DNA of 9,224 nucleotides from an uncultured Bacteroidales bacterium (lineage in GTDB: Bacteria > Bacteroidota > Bacteroidia > Bacteroidales > UBA932): assembly GCA_934700615.1 (NCBI GenBank), contig CAKUXR010000046.1, forward strand, positions 1-9,224, given 5' to 3'. Numbering within the stretch: position 1 is the first letter of the stretch; the number at the start of each line of letters is the position of its first letter. Shown here piece by piece: positions 1 to 7,210 of this stretch. Below the pieces are notes generated by a model. It saw nothing but the letters and a program-made list of their open reading frames with translations. It did no database searches and was not told the origin of the DNA. The position numbers and the translations under genes were made by a program.

Positions 1-153
1 ACTGATTTCAAAGAACTATTATTCTACGGCGTTCGCGCCGCGGCGTAAAACTTATAAAATTAACGAACTATTGTTATTATTATCGTTTTAAATTAAGGCT
101 CTCAATGTCTTACAAGGGATGAACGCATCTCTTTCAGATTTGGAGAAAATAAT
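1..153. other. Gene-free window edge downstream of the FecR-like gene, with one short hairpin
   Basis: I see no coding region here. The one notable structure is a perfect 5-bp hairpin, CGGCG (27-31) and CGCCG (36-40), around a TTCG tetraloop, overlapped by the self-complementary CGCCGCGGCG at 36-45 in otherwise AT-rich DNA. It lies about 114 bp past the stop of the minus-strand FecR-like gene. It has no T-run on that strand, so calling it that gene's terminator would be a guess. Confidence 0.4.
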
Positions 154-1119
154 CTAGCGTATTGTTATCGTGTTGGTTTCGTAATCTTCTGTATAAGTGA
201 AGTCACACTCGTTCTGAAGCAGTTTCAGCGCGAAATTTACACCTTCTGAAACGCGGATTTTTCCGCTCCTGTAGCCTATCTCAGGCATTGTTTCTCTCTT
301 GATTATGATTTTCACACCGTAAACATTCTCAAACCTGTGCATCAGAGAAGCGAAATCATAATCTGCGAGATTGATGTAACCTTCTGTCCAAGAAATCAGA
401 TTCTCAGCATCTACACTTGTCACGACGAGATGGTTGTCCATAAGTCTCACCATCTCATTTGGTGCAAGGACCACCTGTTCTGCCGTTTCATCGTTAGTTG
501 TCACCCTCACCTTTCCGGTCACCAGAGTCGTTGCAAAATGCGCTGAATCCTCATCTGCATAGACATTGAATTTAGTTCCGAGCACTTCTACTTTGGAAGC
601 GAATGTCTCTACAATGAAAGGATGCTTCTCATCATGGGCAACCTCAAAAAAAGCTTCTCCAGAAAGCTTTACTTTTCTCTCGTCGCGAGAGAAAATGACA
701 GGATATTCAATCCTCGAGTTTCCGTTCAACTGAACCTGTGAACCATCATTGAGAGTAATTGTCATTCTCTGACCGGCAGGTACTTCAAGTACATTTGTCT
801 GAGCGGTAATCTTATGATAGTTGCTCTCTCTTTCTACGAATATACCTGAAAGGCCGGCTATCACGACAGCGGCCGCAGCTGCTGCGTAACGGAAGACAAG
901 TCTGCGAATCTTGGATTTCTTCGAAGTCTTTTCAAGTGCGCCAGGAACCGTCATCTTGGACATCTCGTCAGAGTGAAGCACCATAGCATTGAAAAGATAA
1001 TGTGCAGAATCGAACTCGCTCTGCCTGGCCGGATCTTCATCCAGCCACTGTTCGATCTGAGCCACTTCATCAGCGGAGGCCTCATTACTGAAGTATTTGA
1101 AAAGCAGTTCGTCTGTCAT
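154..1119 (-). CDS. FecR-family transmembrane anti-sigma factor
   Basis: This is an inner-membrane signal transducer that should hold or activate an ECF sigma factor in response to a periplasmic cue, usually from a TonB-dependent receptor. Numbering from the chosen start (321 aa), residues 1-56 form the helical cytoplasmic sigma-binding domain. A basic stretch (KKSKIRR, 67-73) precedes a single membrane helix rich in Ala and Val at about 74-95. The FecR domain follows at about 114-215, with LNDGS, SGEAFFEVAHD and VLGTKFNVYA as hallmark motifs. Residues about 255-320 match the DUF4974-type C-terminal domain. Length is typical for the family. An upstream in-frame ATG at 1158 would add 13 residues; I prefer 1119 because the protein then begins MTDELLFKYF, as such anti-sigma factors usually do. 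The gene is divergent from the sigma gene rather than behind it. Family assignment is secure; the signal is unknown. Confidence 0.93.
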   Translation of the reverse strand: MTDELLFKYFSNEASADEVAQIEQWLDEDPARQSEFDSAHYLFNAMVLHSDEMSKMTVPGALEKTSKKSKIRRLVFRYAAAAAAVVIAGLSGIFVERESNYHKITAQTNVLEVPAGQRMTITLNDGSQVQLNGNSRIEYPVIFSRDERKVKLSGEAFFEVAHDEKHPFIVETFASKVEVLGTKFNVYADEDSAHFATTLVTGKVRVTTNDETAEQVVLAPNEMVRLMDNHLVVTSVDAENLISWTEGYINLADYDFASLMHRFENVYGVKIIIKRETMPEIGYRSGKIRVSEGVNFALKLLQNECDFTYTEDYETNTITIR

Positions 1120-1232
1120 TTTCTTAAAGTTTAACCGTTTGTTTTTCGCACACACCATTATAGACGAGCAACGATTACACGTTTACAAAGATTTTTTGTA
1201 AATATTTATAAAATCGTCACAGTTTCGTCAGT

Positions 1233-1268
1233 TTTGTTTATGATTTATGGTTTTAAACACTATATTTG
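1233..1268 (+). promoter_or_regulatory. Probable Bacteroidota-type promoter of the ECF sigma gene
   Basis: TATATTTG at 1261-1268 is an exact match to the Bacteroidota -7 consensus TAnnTTTG. A TTTG at 1233-1236 could be the -33 element, but its 24-bp spacing is longer than the usual 19 or so. The start of transcription would be near 1275, about 60 bases before the sigma start codon. For the divergent FecR-like gene I found only an imperfect -7 match (AATCTTTG, minus strand, 1186-1193) without a clear -33. Confidence 0.5.
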
Positions 1269-1334
1269 CGTACTAATCTAATTGAAGGCTGACATCTTAA
1301 AAGCAGTAAGTTGAATTACTTTCGGACTACAGGT

Positions 1335-1988
1335 ATGACAGAAGAAGAAAAAAGTTCCAGAAACCTGACAGAAGAAGAATTCGGAAGAATTTTCTCCCGA
1401 TGCAGACAGATGTTTGTAAAAATTGCCAATTCCTATGTCCATGACGATAGTGCTGCGGAAGACATTGTCAATGAATGTTTTATCAGGATGTGGGAAAAGC
1501 GTGGAGAGCTTAAGACCGAGAATTACGAGTCATATGCTTTCAAGTCGATAGTCAACCGCTGCCTGGACCATCTTAAGGTTGAGAGCAATCGTACAAGAAT
1601 CCAGAAAAACATCTATGAGGCCAGCAACAGGATGCAGACTTATGAGATCAACTCATTGGAAAGTCTGAATCCGGAGCGTCTTTTCGCGGATGAAATCAAC
1701 TCTCTCGTGGAAAACTGCCTAAAGCGCATGCCCGAAGTCACGAGAAAAGTATTTCTTGCCAGCCGCATTGACGAAAAGACATACGGGGAGATCTCTGAAA
1801 TCTATGGGATACCAGTCCGTCAGGTTACCTCTCATATACAATTCGCTCTGAAGGCTCTACGCAATTCTTTAAAGGATTATCTCCCGATAATTCTTGCTTT
1901 TGTCATGCTGCATGCGACAAGTCTTGACAGCAAATATGACAACATTGATAAAATTGTCAATGATGTCGTTTCGCATTCCATGAAATAG
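1335..1988 (+). CDS. RNA polymerase ECF sigma-70 factor
   Basis: This protein directs RNA polymerase to a small regulon, probably under control of the adjacent FecR-like protein. Numbering from the chosen ATG (217 aa), region 2 spans about 16-82 and contains SAAEDIVNECFIRMWEKR at 39-56, the classic region 2 helix. Region 4 spans about 129-183, with MPEVTRKVFLASRIDEKTY followed by the helix-turn-helix EISEIYGIPVRQVTSHIQFA. A tail of about 34 residues (184-217) follows, with a hydrophobic stretch IILAFVML and an acidic/polar end. The frame opens at a TTG at 1311, but the ATG at 1335 gives the usual N-terminus. No terminator separates it from the small anti-sigma-like ORF downstream, so the two are probably cotranscribed. 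Regulon members cannot be named from sequence alone; the nearby minus-strand operon is one candidate. Confidence 0.95.
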   Translation: MTEEEKSSRNLTEEEFGRIFSRCRQMFVKIANSYVHDDSAAEDIVNECFIRMWEKRGELKTENYESYAFKSIVNRCLDHLKVESNRTRIQKNIYEASNRMQTYEINSLESLNPERLFADEINSLVENCLKRMPEVTRKVFLASRIDEKTYGEISEIYGIPVRQVTSHIQFALKALRNSLKDYLPIILAFVMLHATSLDSKYDNIDKIVNDVVSHSMK

Positions 1989-2064
1989 GACATTAAAATT
2001 TCACCTGATTCGGGGGTTCTAAACCTGTCTGAATGTGTCTTATATATATAACACAAAAGCCAAA

Positions 2065-2265
2065 ATGATTGGTAAAAGCCCCAAGTTAATGACAGTCAGC
2101 ACGATACTCCTTCTAAAGTACCTCCGGTGCGCAACTACTCCGGAAGAGGAGATGTGCATCGCCGAGTGGCTTGCCAATGATGCAGACGGCACTCATGCAA
2201 AGCAATACCGGGAGGCCCACCTCATTTTCGAAGCCATCTCACTCTGGTCCGACACAATCAAATAA
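2065..2265 (+). CDS. Small protein resembling only the sigma-binding N-terminal domain of FecR
   Basis: The product (66 aa from this ATG) aligns along most of its length with the first 55 or so residues of the FecR-like protein at 154-1119. I count 16 identities over about 50 positions with one two-residue insertion: LLxKY at the start, then I-x-x-WL-x-x-D, AHxxF-x-A, and L-x-SD. It stops right after the sigma-binding domain, so it lacks the membrane helix and both periplasmic domains. It lies 76 bp behind the sigma gene in the same orientation, with no terminator between. The start is uncertain: GTG at 2035, ATG at 2065 (A-rich upstream, chosen) or ATG at 2089, which gives MTVSTILLLKYL and matches the FecR start best. 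It may be a soluble regulator of the neighbouring sigma factor, or a relic of a second, truncated FecR gene. Confidence 0.7.
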   Translation: MIGKSPKLMTVSTILLLKYLRCATTPEEEMCIAEWLANDADGTHAKQYREAHLIFEAISLWSDTIK

Positions 2266-2271
2266 ATACTT

Positions 2272-2310
2272 CAGCCCCGGAGAGCCGATAATACGACTGT
2301 CCGGGGGCTG
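2272..2310. terminator. Hairpin terminator between convergent transcripts
   Basis: CAGCCCCGGA (2272-2281) pairs with TCCGGGGGCTG (2300-2310) with one bulged G, giving a 10-bp GC-rich stem. It sits 6 bp after the stop of the small plus-strand ORF and 30 bp after the stop of the minus-strand operon. Flanks are AT-rich (AAGTATTTATTTG on the minus strand) but there is no long T-run, so it is a plausible bidirectional terminator, not a textbook one. Confidence 0.6.
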
Positions 2311-2340
2311 AAAACTGTCATTGATATTCCTTAAGTGGAA

Positions 2341-3588
2341 CTACAAGTCTATCTCCACGCCGAAATTGATATTCGCTATCGTGTCGAAATAATTCTTGAA
2401 CGCCTGACCATCCTCGCCGTAGAAACGGGTATAGGTGTAAGGCACTACCGAGAAACGCGGCTCAAGGTAGAAGGAGAGATGGCTGGCTGCACGGAGTTTG
2501 ACCTGCATACCGCCGGTCAGACCGCAGTACCACTTGTTCAGAGTGATGTCAGAACCGGACTTCTTGAAACGGCCGGCCTCAAGACCGAAGAGAATCGGCA
2601 TTGAAAACCTGTGGTCACGGGTCTTGCCCACATAATAGATAGGGTCGAACATCACCTCGCCACGGCCTCCGAAAAGATTCGACTTCTGCTCGACCTCCCT
2701 CTCATTATTCCACGAATTGCCTGATATAAAGCCTGATACACGGACACCGAGAGGGCCTGACAGCCACTTGCCGTAACCAAGAGCAAGATGCTCACGCAAA
2801 GTCTCCGACATTACCGCCGGAGAAGCAGACTTGCCGCCTCCGTAGAACTGCGCACCACCCTCGACATCGATGAAAGAATTGTTCACGAACCACTTGCCGA
2901 AGCCGCCGAACTTGTCACCATAGCGCACGGACTTGCGGTAATCGAAACTGTGGGAAAGACCCGCAGTCACACCATAGCCGCCGTCAAACCTGCGCCAATT
3001 GAACCTTGAGCCCGGGTCAATGCCATCAGTATAGACATTTGCATATGGTTCAATGTTGATGTTCCAGTTGCCCCCGATGTTAAGGGAAAGGACAATGCCG
3101 CCACGTGCACTGAACGCACGGCTGTTCAGTCCGCTGCATCTGGACCTGTAATAACCGAGAGCCTCCACGGTATAGAGAGACAGAGCCCTGTCCTCCCTGT
3201 AGCCGCCGATGAAGGAAGTCAAGTCGAAATAATGCATAATCTCGGCACCACCACGATAAGCCCTCCTCGCATCATAATTCCTGCGGAGAGTACCGGCAGA
3301 GATACCCACAGCCACACTGCTGTACTTGCTTACCCTCATACCGATCTGCTCTCTGGCCACGGGACCCCATCCGAAAGAAGAATGGGACCTGCGGATATAC
3401 TGCTCCGTACCGGCCTGCAAATAGAAAAATGCATGTCTCGCAAACGGCTCATCCTGAGGGCGATAACGCTTCTGCATACTATAGTCCAGAGCATTGAACT
3501 CAGTCGTGTCGGACTGACCGGCAAAAGCCACGCCGGAAGCAAGCAGAAGTCCGGCAGCGGCAATAATATATTTAGTAATCATTTTCAT
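2341..3588 (-). CDS. Outer-membrane beta-barrel-like protein with an internal duplication
   Basis: This 415-aa exported protein starts with a signal peptide (MKMITKYIIAAAGLLLASG, likely cut after AFA at about 23). The rest is rich in Gly and aromatic residues with alternating polar/hydrophobic stretches, as in outer-membrane barrels. It holds two diverged copies of one module, roughly residues 53-215 and 237-412. Matching landmarks are REQIGM/REHLAL, GGAEIMHYF/GRGEVMFDP, GGYREDRALS/GKTRDHRFSM, and INIEPYANV/FYLEPRFSV. Last gene of the operon: its ATG overlaps the stop of the upstream OmpA-domain gene as ATGA, which implies translational coupling and a shared complex. No enzyme motif is visible. 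I do not recognise a named family; a surface or pore/scaffold role is inference. Confidence 0.85.
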   Translation of the reverse strand: MKMITKYIIAAAGLLLASGVAFAGQSDTTEFNALDYSMQKRYRPQDEPFARHAFFYLQAGTEQYIRRSHSSFGWGPVAREQIGMRVSKYSSVAVGISAGTLRRNYDARRAYRGGAEIMHYFDLTSFIGGYREDRALSLYTVEALGYYRSRCSGLNSRAFSARGGIVLSLNIGGNWNINIEPYANVYTDGIDPGSRFNWRRFDGGYGVTAGLSHSFDYRKSVRYGDKFGGFGKWFVNNSFIDVEGGAQFYGGGKSASPAVMSETLREHLALGYGKWLSGPLGVRVSGFISGNSWNNEREVEQKSNLFGGRGEVMFDPIYYVGKTRDHRFSMPILFGLEAGRFKKSGSDITLNKWYCGLTGGMQVKLRAASHLSFYLEPRFSVVPYTYTRFYGEDGQAFKNYFDTIANINFGVEIDL

Positions 3589-5867
3589 AACTGTTTCCCG
3601 TTGATTTCCTCGTCATAACGAGCTTTAGCATTCTTATAGGTATCCTCCACGATATCACCGTCACCGGCGGCAATGTCAATGTAAGACTTGTCTTTCCTGA
3701 AGCAGGACACCAGATAGTCCTCACTTGCGATATCATCCATGACATCAGCCGAACGTCCGGCCTTCCTGCCATAAATCACAGCCCAAAGATAATCCGTAAG
3801 AGCATCATCTGCAGGAAGTTCCGTCATGGCGCTCTCTGCGATGGCATCATTGTGTTTGGTATCCAGGGCAAGATTTGCAATGACCCTGTTCAGCGATGTC
3901 GTCTGCATGATGGTCTCCAGATTGTTCTTCGCCCATGCACGCTGCTCAGGAGTATCACCACCTTTATAATATCCTCCAAGGCACATCACATAAGCCTTGA
4001 TGGTAGAATACTCCTCACCCGCGCCATTGTTGAGCAGTCTGCAGAGCTGAGACGCACGCCTGAAATCATAAGCCTTCGCCCTCATCATCATCTGGTTCGC
4101 AACGACAGGAGCCGGATTCACGATGGTATAACCGTCGCCATAAGTATTCCGCAACTTGACATTGACACCATGAGTAGAAAGGTCAATGAAAGGATTGAGA
4201 AGAGTCGTGTCAATGATACCGCGCTCAATGTCAGCGGCGGCAAGATTGCAGGCTGCAAGCACCCACGGACGGCCGTTCTCCCTGACGGACTCATCATAAG
4301 CACGTTTGTAGAGCGCATACAGTTCATCCTTGTCCTTCACCATATTGAACAGGTTCCAGAACTCATACAGCGCAAACTCCTTCCTGCCGCTCCTGTAATC
4401 CTCTTCATTCATATAGCGGTCCATGATTTCATCCGGAGTCAGTTCACGGTAAACCTCCTGAATCTGGAGATACTGGACATTTCTCAGACGCGGCAGGCGC
4501 TCAGTAATGACAGTCCTGTAATAAGGCAGCCTGCGGATAAGCACCCACTGGCGGTCCTGGCGTCCCGGATTATCATTGACAATCCTCCTCACCTCTTCCG
4601 CCTCTGCGGTCAGCGAGTCCTGCTCCAGGATATCCGCAACCTCGGACCACGAAGCGACATTGGCCTTGGTGGTCATGTAAACACGCTCGCGGATCGCCTC
4701 CGGAAGCACCGAAGCGATATGGTCCATAGCATATTGCAGACGTTTCTGCGCCAGCTTCTGGTTTGTCGTGTAAGGACCGTCAGGCGAAGCGGTTCCGGTG
4801 ATATGGAACTCCTTCAGCACCGACCCTTCGTCATTGACAATATCCGTCAATGTCTTTTTCAATGTCTCTATCTGGCGCCAGCCTGCGGTGTCAGCAGCGG
4901 CAATTTCCGCCTTTCCGATGGTGAACTGCAGGGACATCTTGCCGACAGTGTTGTGACGTTCCCTCTTCGGATGCTCCTTGTACTGGTTCGGGTCCAGCCA
5001 GAACGGACCGGCAGGACACTCCAGGAAGCGCATCGGCCTGCGGATCCGGGAGGAAGTCAGATAATAGTCATTGTTCTTGTAAACCCCGAGGTAGTCCTCG
5101 AAATGGATGATTCCCTTGACCTGATAGCTTCTCTCGGGATGCTCCAGGAAAATCGTGTCAGCCCACGGAATCATGGTCTCGCGGGCCGAAAGGTTCTCAT
5201 CCTTAAGCCTGTACGTGTTCAGCGTATCGAGAGCCGGGTCGTAATTCTTTCTTCTGAGCTGGGTCAGGACATACTCTTTTCCGTCCATGACGATCGGTCT
5301 GAGATAGCGCAGCGTATCCTTGGACTCGCAGTCCACGAGGAACGGCTGGATGATCAGTCTGGCATTGGCCTTTCCCGCAAACTCCGGAAGGGAGATGGTG
5401 CTCCGCGCCTTCAGCCAGTTTCCGTCAATGTCAGATTCCGGTTCCATCACGCCGATATTCTCGCGCTTTGCAGAAATCAGCGAATTGCGGATCCTGTTGC
5501 CGAGGGAAATTTTTACGTCTATTTCAAGTCTGTTGTCAACATGTTCAACTACAGCTTCCTGCATATCTGCCTTAAATACAAGAGCACCTGTAGAAGCAAC
5601 ATATATCTGGTAGTAGCCGTTCTGGTCAGGATAGGTGACGGCTTCCGGAAGGATGACTGCATTCGCATCTTCATCCATCTGTTTCTTCACGTCTTCCGCC
5701 TCCGCAACCGTATTGAAACTATAGACCAGGACTTCGACCTGAGACAAATCAATCGGCAAGTCCGTCGCCATGTCGAGGATTCGTCCGGTCACCAGTTTCC
5801 TGTCCTGTGCTGTCAATGCTGCAGAACCGAGAATCAGTAACGTGAGGATTGTCAATATCCTTCTCAT
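3585..5867 (-). CDS. OmpA-domain periplasmic/outer-membrane protein with long helical C-terminus
   Basis: The 760-aa product, numbered from MRRILTIL, begins with a signal peptide ending LTA-Q near residue 20. Residues about 24-120 look like a beta-sandwich of the carboxypeptidase-regulatory type (VTGRILDMATDLPI, then VEVLVYSF). A beta-rich middle follows. An OmpA-like domain lies at about 313-460, with ITGTASPDG at 356-364, Asn369 and LAxxR ending at Arg376, the residue expected to contact peptidoglycan. The last 270 or so residues are mostly helical and TPR-like (for example DKDELYALYKRAYDESV, then an AACNLAAADIE segment). Bacteroidales proteins of this type usually sit beside DUF3575 genes, as here. 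I chose 5867 because it starts a clean signal peptide and overlaps the upstream stop as ATGA; an in-frame start at 5933 would run far into the upstream gene. It probably anchors the operon's barrels to the cell wall. Confidence 0.88.
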   Translation of the reverse strand: MRRILTILTLLILGSAALTAQDRKLVTGRILDMATDLPIDLSQVEVLVYSFNTVAEAEDVKKQMDEDANAVILPEAVTYPDQNGYYQIYVASTGALVFKADMQEAVVEHVDNRLEIDVKISLGNRIRNSLISAKRENIGVMEPESDIDGNWLKARSTISLPEFAGKANARLIIQPFLVDCESKDTLRYLRPIVMDGKEYVLTQLRRKNYDPALDTLNTYRLKDENLSARETMIPWADTIFLEHPERSYQVKGIIHFEDYLGVYKNNDYYLTSSRIRRPMRFLECPAGPFWLDPNQYKEHPKRERHNTVGKMSLQFTIGKAEIAAADTAGWRQIETLKKTLTDIVNDEGSVLKEFHITGTASPDGPYTTNQKLAQKRLQYAMDHIASVLPEAIRERVYMTTKANVASWSEVADILEQDSLTAEAEEVRRIVNDNPGRQDRQWVLIRRLPYYRTVITERLPRLRNVQYLQIQEVYRELTPDEIMDRYMNEEDYRSGRKEFALYEFWNLFNMVKDKDELYALYKRAYDESVRENGRPWVLAACNLAAADIERGIIDTTLLNPFIDLSTHGVNVKLRNTYGDGYTIVNPAPVVANQMMMRAKAYDFRRASQLCRLLNNGAGEEYSTIKAYVMCLGGYYKGGDTPEQRAWAKNNLETIMQTTSLNRVIANLALDTKHNDAIAESAMTELPADDALTDYLWAVIYGRKAGRSADVMDDIASEDYLVSCFRKDKSYIDIAAGDGDIVEDTYKNAKARYDEEINGKQL

Positions 5868-6436
5868 CGTATTATGTAAATGAATTTTATACCGAGATTG
5901 ACAGGTACGATGCGCCACCCTATAGGGCCGCATCCGAGAGTTTCAAGTCTGCTTGGGGAGATGGTCTCCTTGTCATAGGACCTGTGATGGTGAGCAAGAA
6001 CTCCGACACCGCCGGAGAACTCCACATCCCAACGCTTGCCCAGAGGCAGCACGTATCCGGCTGTGATACCGGCAGCGACTGCATTGCCCTCATAGGTGAC
6101 ATTCTTCCAAGTAGAATCATAAGCCAGGGCAAGTGCCATGACTCCGACATATTCTCTGACCAGAGGGCGTCCCGCAAACCAGTACTTGAACTGTGGCTGG
6201 AGACCTATCATCCTCGAGTCTTTTCCGTATGGCTTCGCATGTCCGAAGATAGAGAAATCCACACTGGTACGTTCACCGGTAACCATTTCGAATGAAAGGT
6301 TAGGTGTCATAACGGCATACATTGCAGCATTGGCCTTGACAGCCAGAAGCTGGGCTGAAGCGTTTTCTGCACGCAGCAGAGCTATTGCCGCAATTATTGC
6401 CGACAATAAAAGGGTTTTCGAATACTTACGTTTCAT
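5864..6436 (-). CDS. DUF3575-family outer-membrane protein
   Basis: This 190-aa protein has a signal peptide ending NASA-Q at about residues 25-28. The mature part reads like DUF3575: LLAVKANAAMYAVMTPNLSFEM at the start, LQPQFKYWFAGRP in the middle, EYVGVMALALAYD, then AAGITAGYVLPLGKRWDVEFSGGVG, and a final strand VPVNLGIKFIY. Full-length DUF3575 proteins are about this size and are predicted eight-stranded or similar small barrels. Its start lies 12 bp after the stop of the upstream gene, and its stop overlaps the next start (ATGA), so it is in the middle of a tight operon. In Bacteroidales, genes of this family are often near fimbrial loci, but their molecular function is not established. 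Assignment is from motif memory, not a search. Confidence 0.88.
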   Translation of the reverse strand: MKRKYSKTLLLSAIIAAIALLRAENASAQLLAVKANAAMYAVMTPNLSFEMVTGERTSVDFSIFGHAKPYGKDSRMIGLQPQFKYWFAGRPLVREYVGVMALALAYDSTWKNVTYEGNAVAAGITAGYVLPLGKRWDVEFSGGVGVLAHHHRSYDKETISPSRLETLGCGPIGWRIVPVNLGIKFIYIIR

Positions 6437-6448
6437 ATTGGCAGAAAA

Positions 6449-7210
6449 TTAGTCTTTCATGCGTCTTTCCTGACGACGGATGAGTTTTCTTTCACTGACT
6501 TTGCGATATTTGTCATTCACTGACATTGACCTTAGCACGAACGCTACCCTGAGCTGGGATGCAACAGGATACGGGAGCACATGCCAGTCTTCAGATTTGT
6601 CCTGGATCACGTGGTAACTGCCCTCCTCAAAATCGTATGCGTCATACTTCGTAGAGAGGAATCCTGCCGAGAGTCCGACTTCCAGGTCCAATGCTGCCCT
6701 ACGGTACTGGTAAAGAGGGCGGGCAAATCCCGCAGAGATTCCGGCACCGTACATATAGCCGTTCCTTCCGTCCCTGGTTCTTCCCGTCTTGTATTTGTAT
6801 TTTCCTCCTTCCGCATACAGACCGCCATACCATGCGATTCTGGATGTGGAATTGCCGCGCCACCAATATTTGAGTTCGGGCTTGACTGCCAGAACGTTCA
6901 TAAGATAGCTCGTCGGGGTACGTCTGCGGTTCCATCTGCATCTGGCATCCACACCAAATGACACTCTGTTATATGGTGATCTTGAAAGGTCAACTTCGGC
7001 GCCGATATTGGGGATAGTCGCAAGAAAGTCAACGGCATTGACTCTCACTGACCACAAATCGACGAATCTGCATCGCGCGTTTCCTGCAGACTGCAGGACG
7101 TTGACCGGCGCTTGATAAATACTGACAGGCTTCACTCCATCCTGTGCAGTAACTGTGACAGCAGCCATCATTCCGACGGCCACAGCCAGCAATGCGGTAA
7201 ACTTCTTCAT
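6449..7210 (-). CDS. DUF3575-like outer-membrane protein with basic C-terminal tail, first gene of the operon
   Basis: This 253-aa protein begins MKKFTALLAVAVG with a signal peptide ending VTA-Q at about 22. The core resembles DUF3575: VNAVDFLATIPNIGAEVDL, then VKPELKYWWRG (compare FKYWFAG in the next gene), WYGGLYAEGGKYKYK, GAGISAGFARPL and LDLEVGLSAGFLSTKYDAY. So the operon begins with two related but clearly different barrels. After the last predicted strand (QLRVAFVLRSM) there is a strongly basic tail of about 22 residues ending KLIRRQERRMKD, absent from the 190-aa relative. Such a tail would sit in the periplasm if the barrel has the usual topology. The ATG at 7210 is the first good start, with no clear Shine-Dalgarno site, as is normal in the phylum. 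The promoter lies about 240 bp upstream. Confidence 0.85.
   Translation of the reverse strand: MKKFTALLAVAVGMMAAVTVTAQDGVKPVSIYQAPVNVLQSAGNARCRFVDLWSVRVNAVDFLATIPNIGAEVDLSRSPYNRVSFGVDARCRWNRRRTPTSYLMNVLAVKPELKYWWRGNSTSRIAWYGGLYAEGGKYKYKTGRTRDGRNGYMYGAGISAGFARPLYQYRRAALDLEVGLSAGFLSTKYDAYDFEEGSYHVIQDKSEDWHVLPYPVASQLRVAFVLRSMSVNDKYRKVSERKLIRRQERRMKD

Noticed and set aside
337..546. A 69-codon plus-strand frame inside the FecR-like gene
   Set aside because: It overlaps a clearly conserved gene on the other strand and has no recognisable features of its own.
3852..5840. A 662-codon open frame on the plus strand opposite the OmpA-domain gene
   Set aside because: It lies antisense to a gene with signal peptide, OmpA motif and operon junctions; its translation has no recognisable domain and looks like a shadow of biased codon use.
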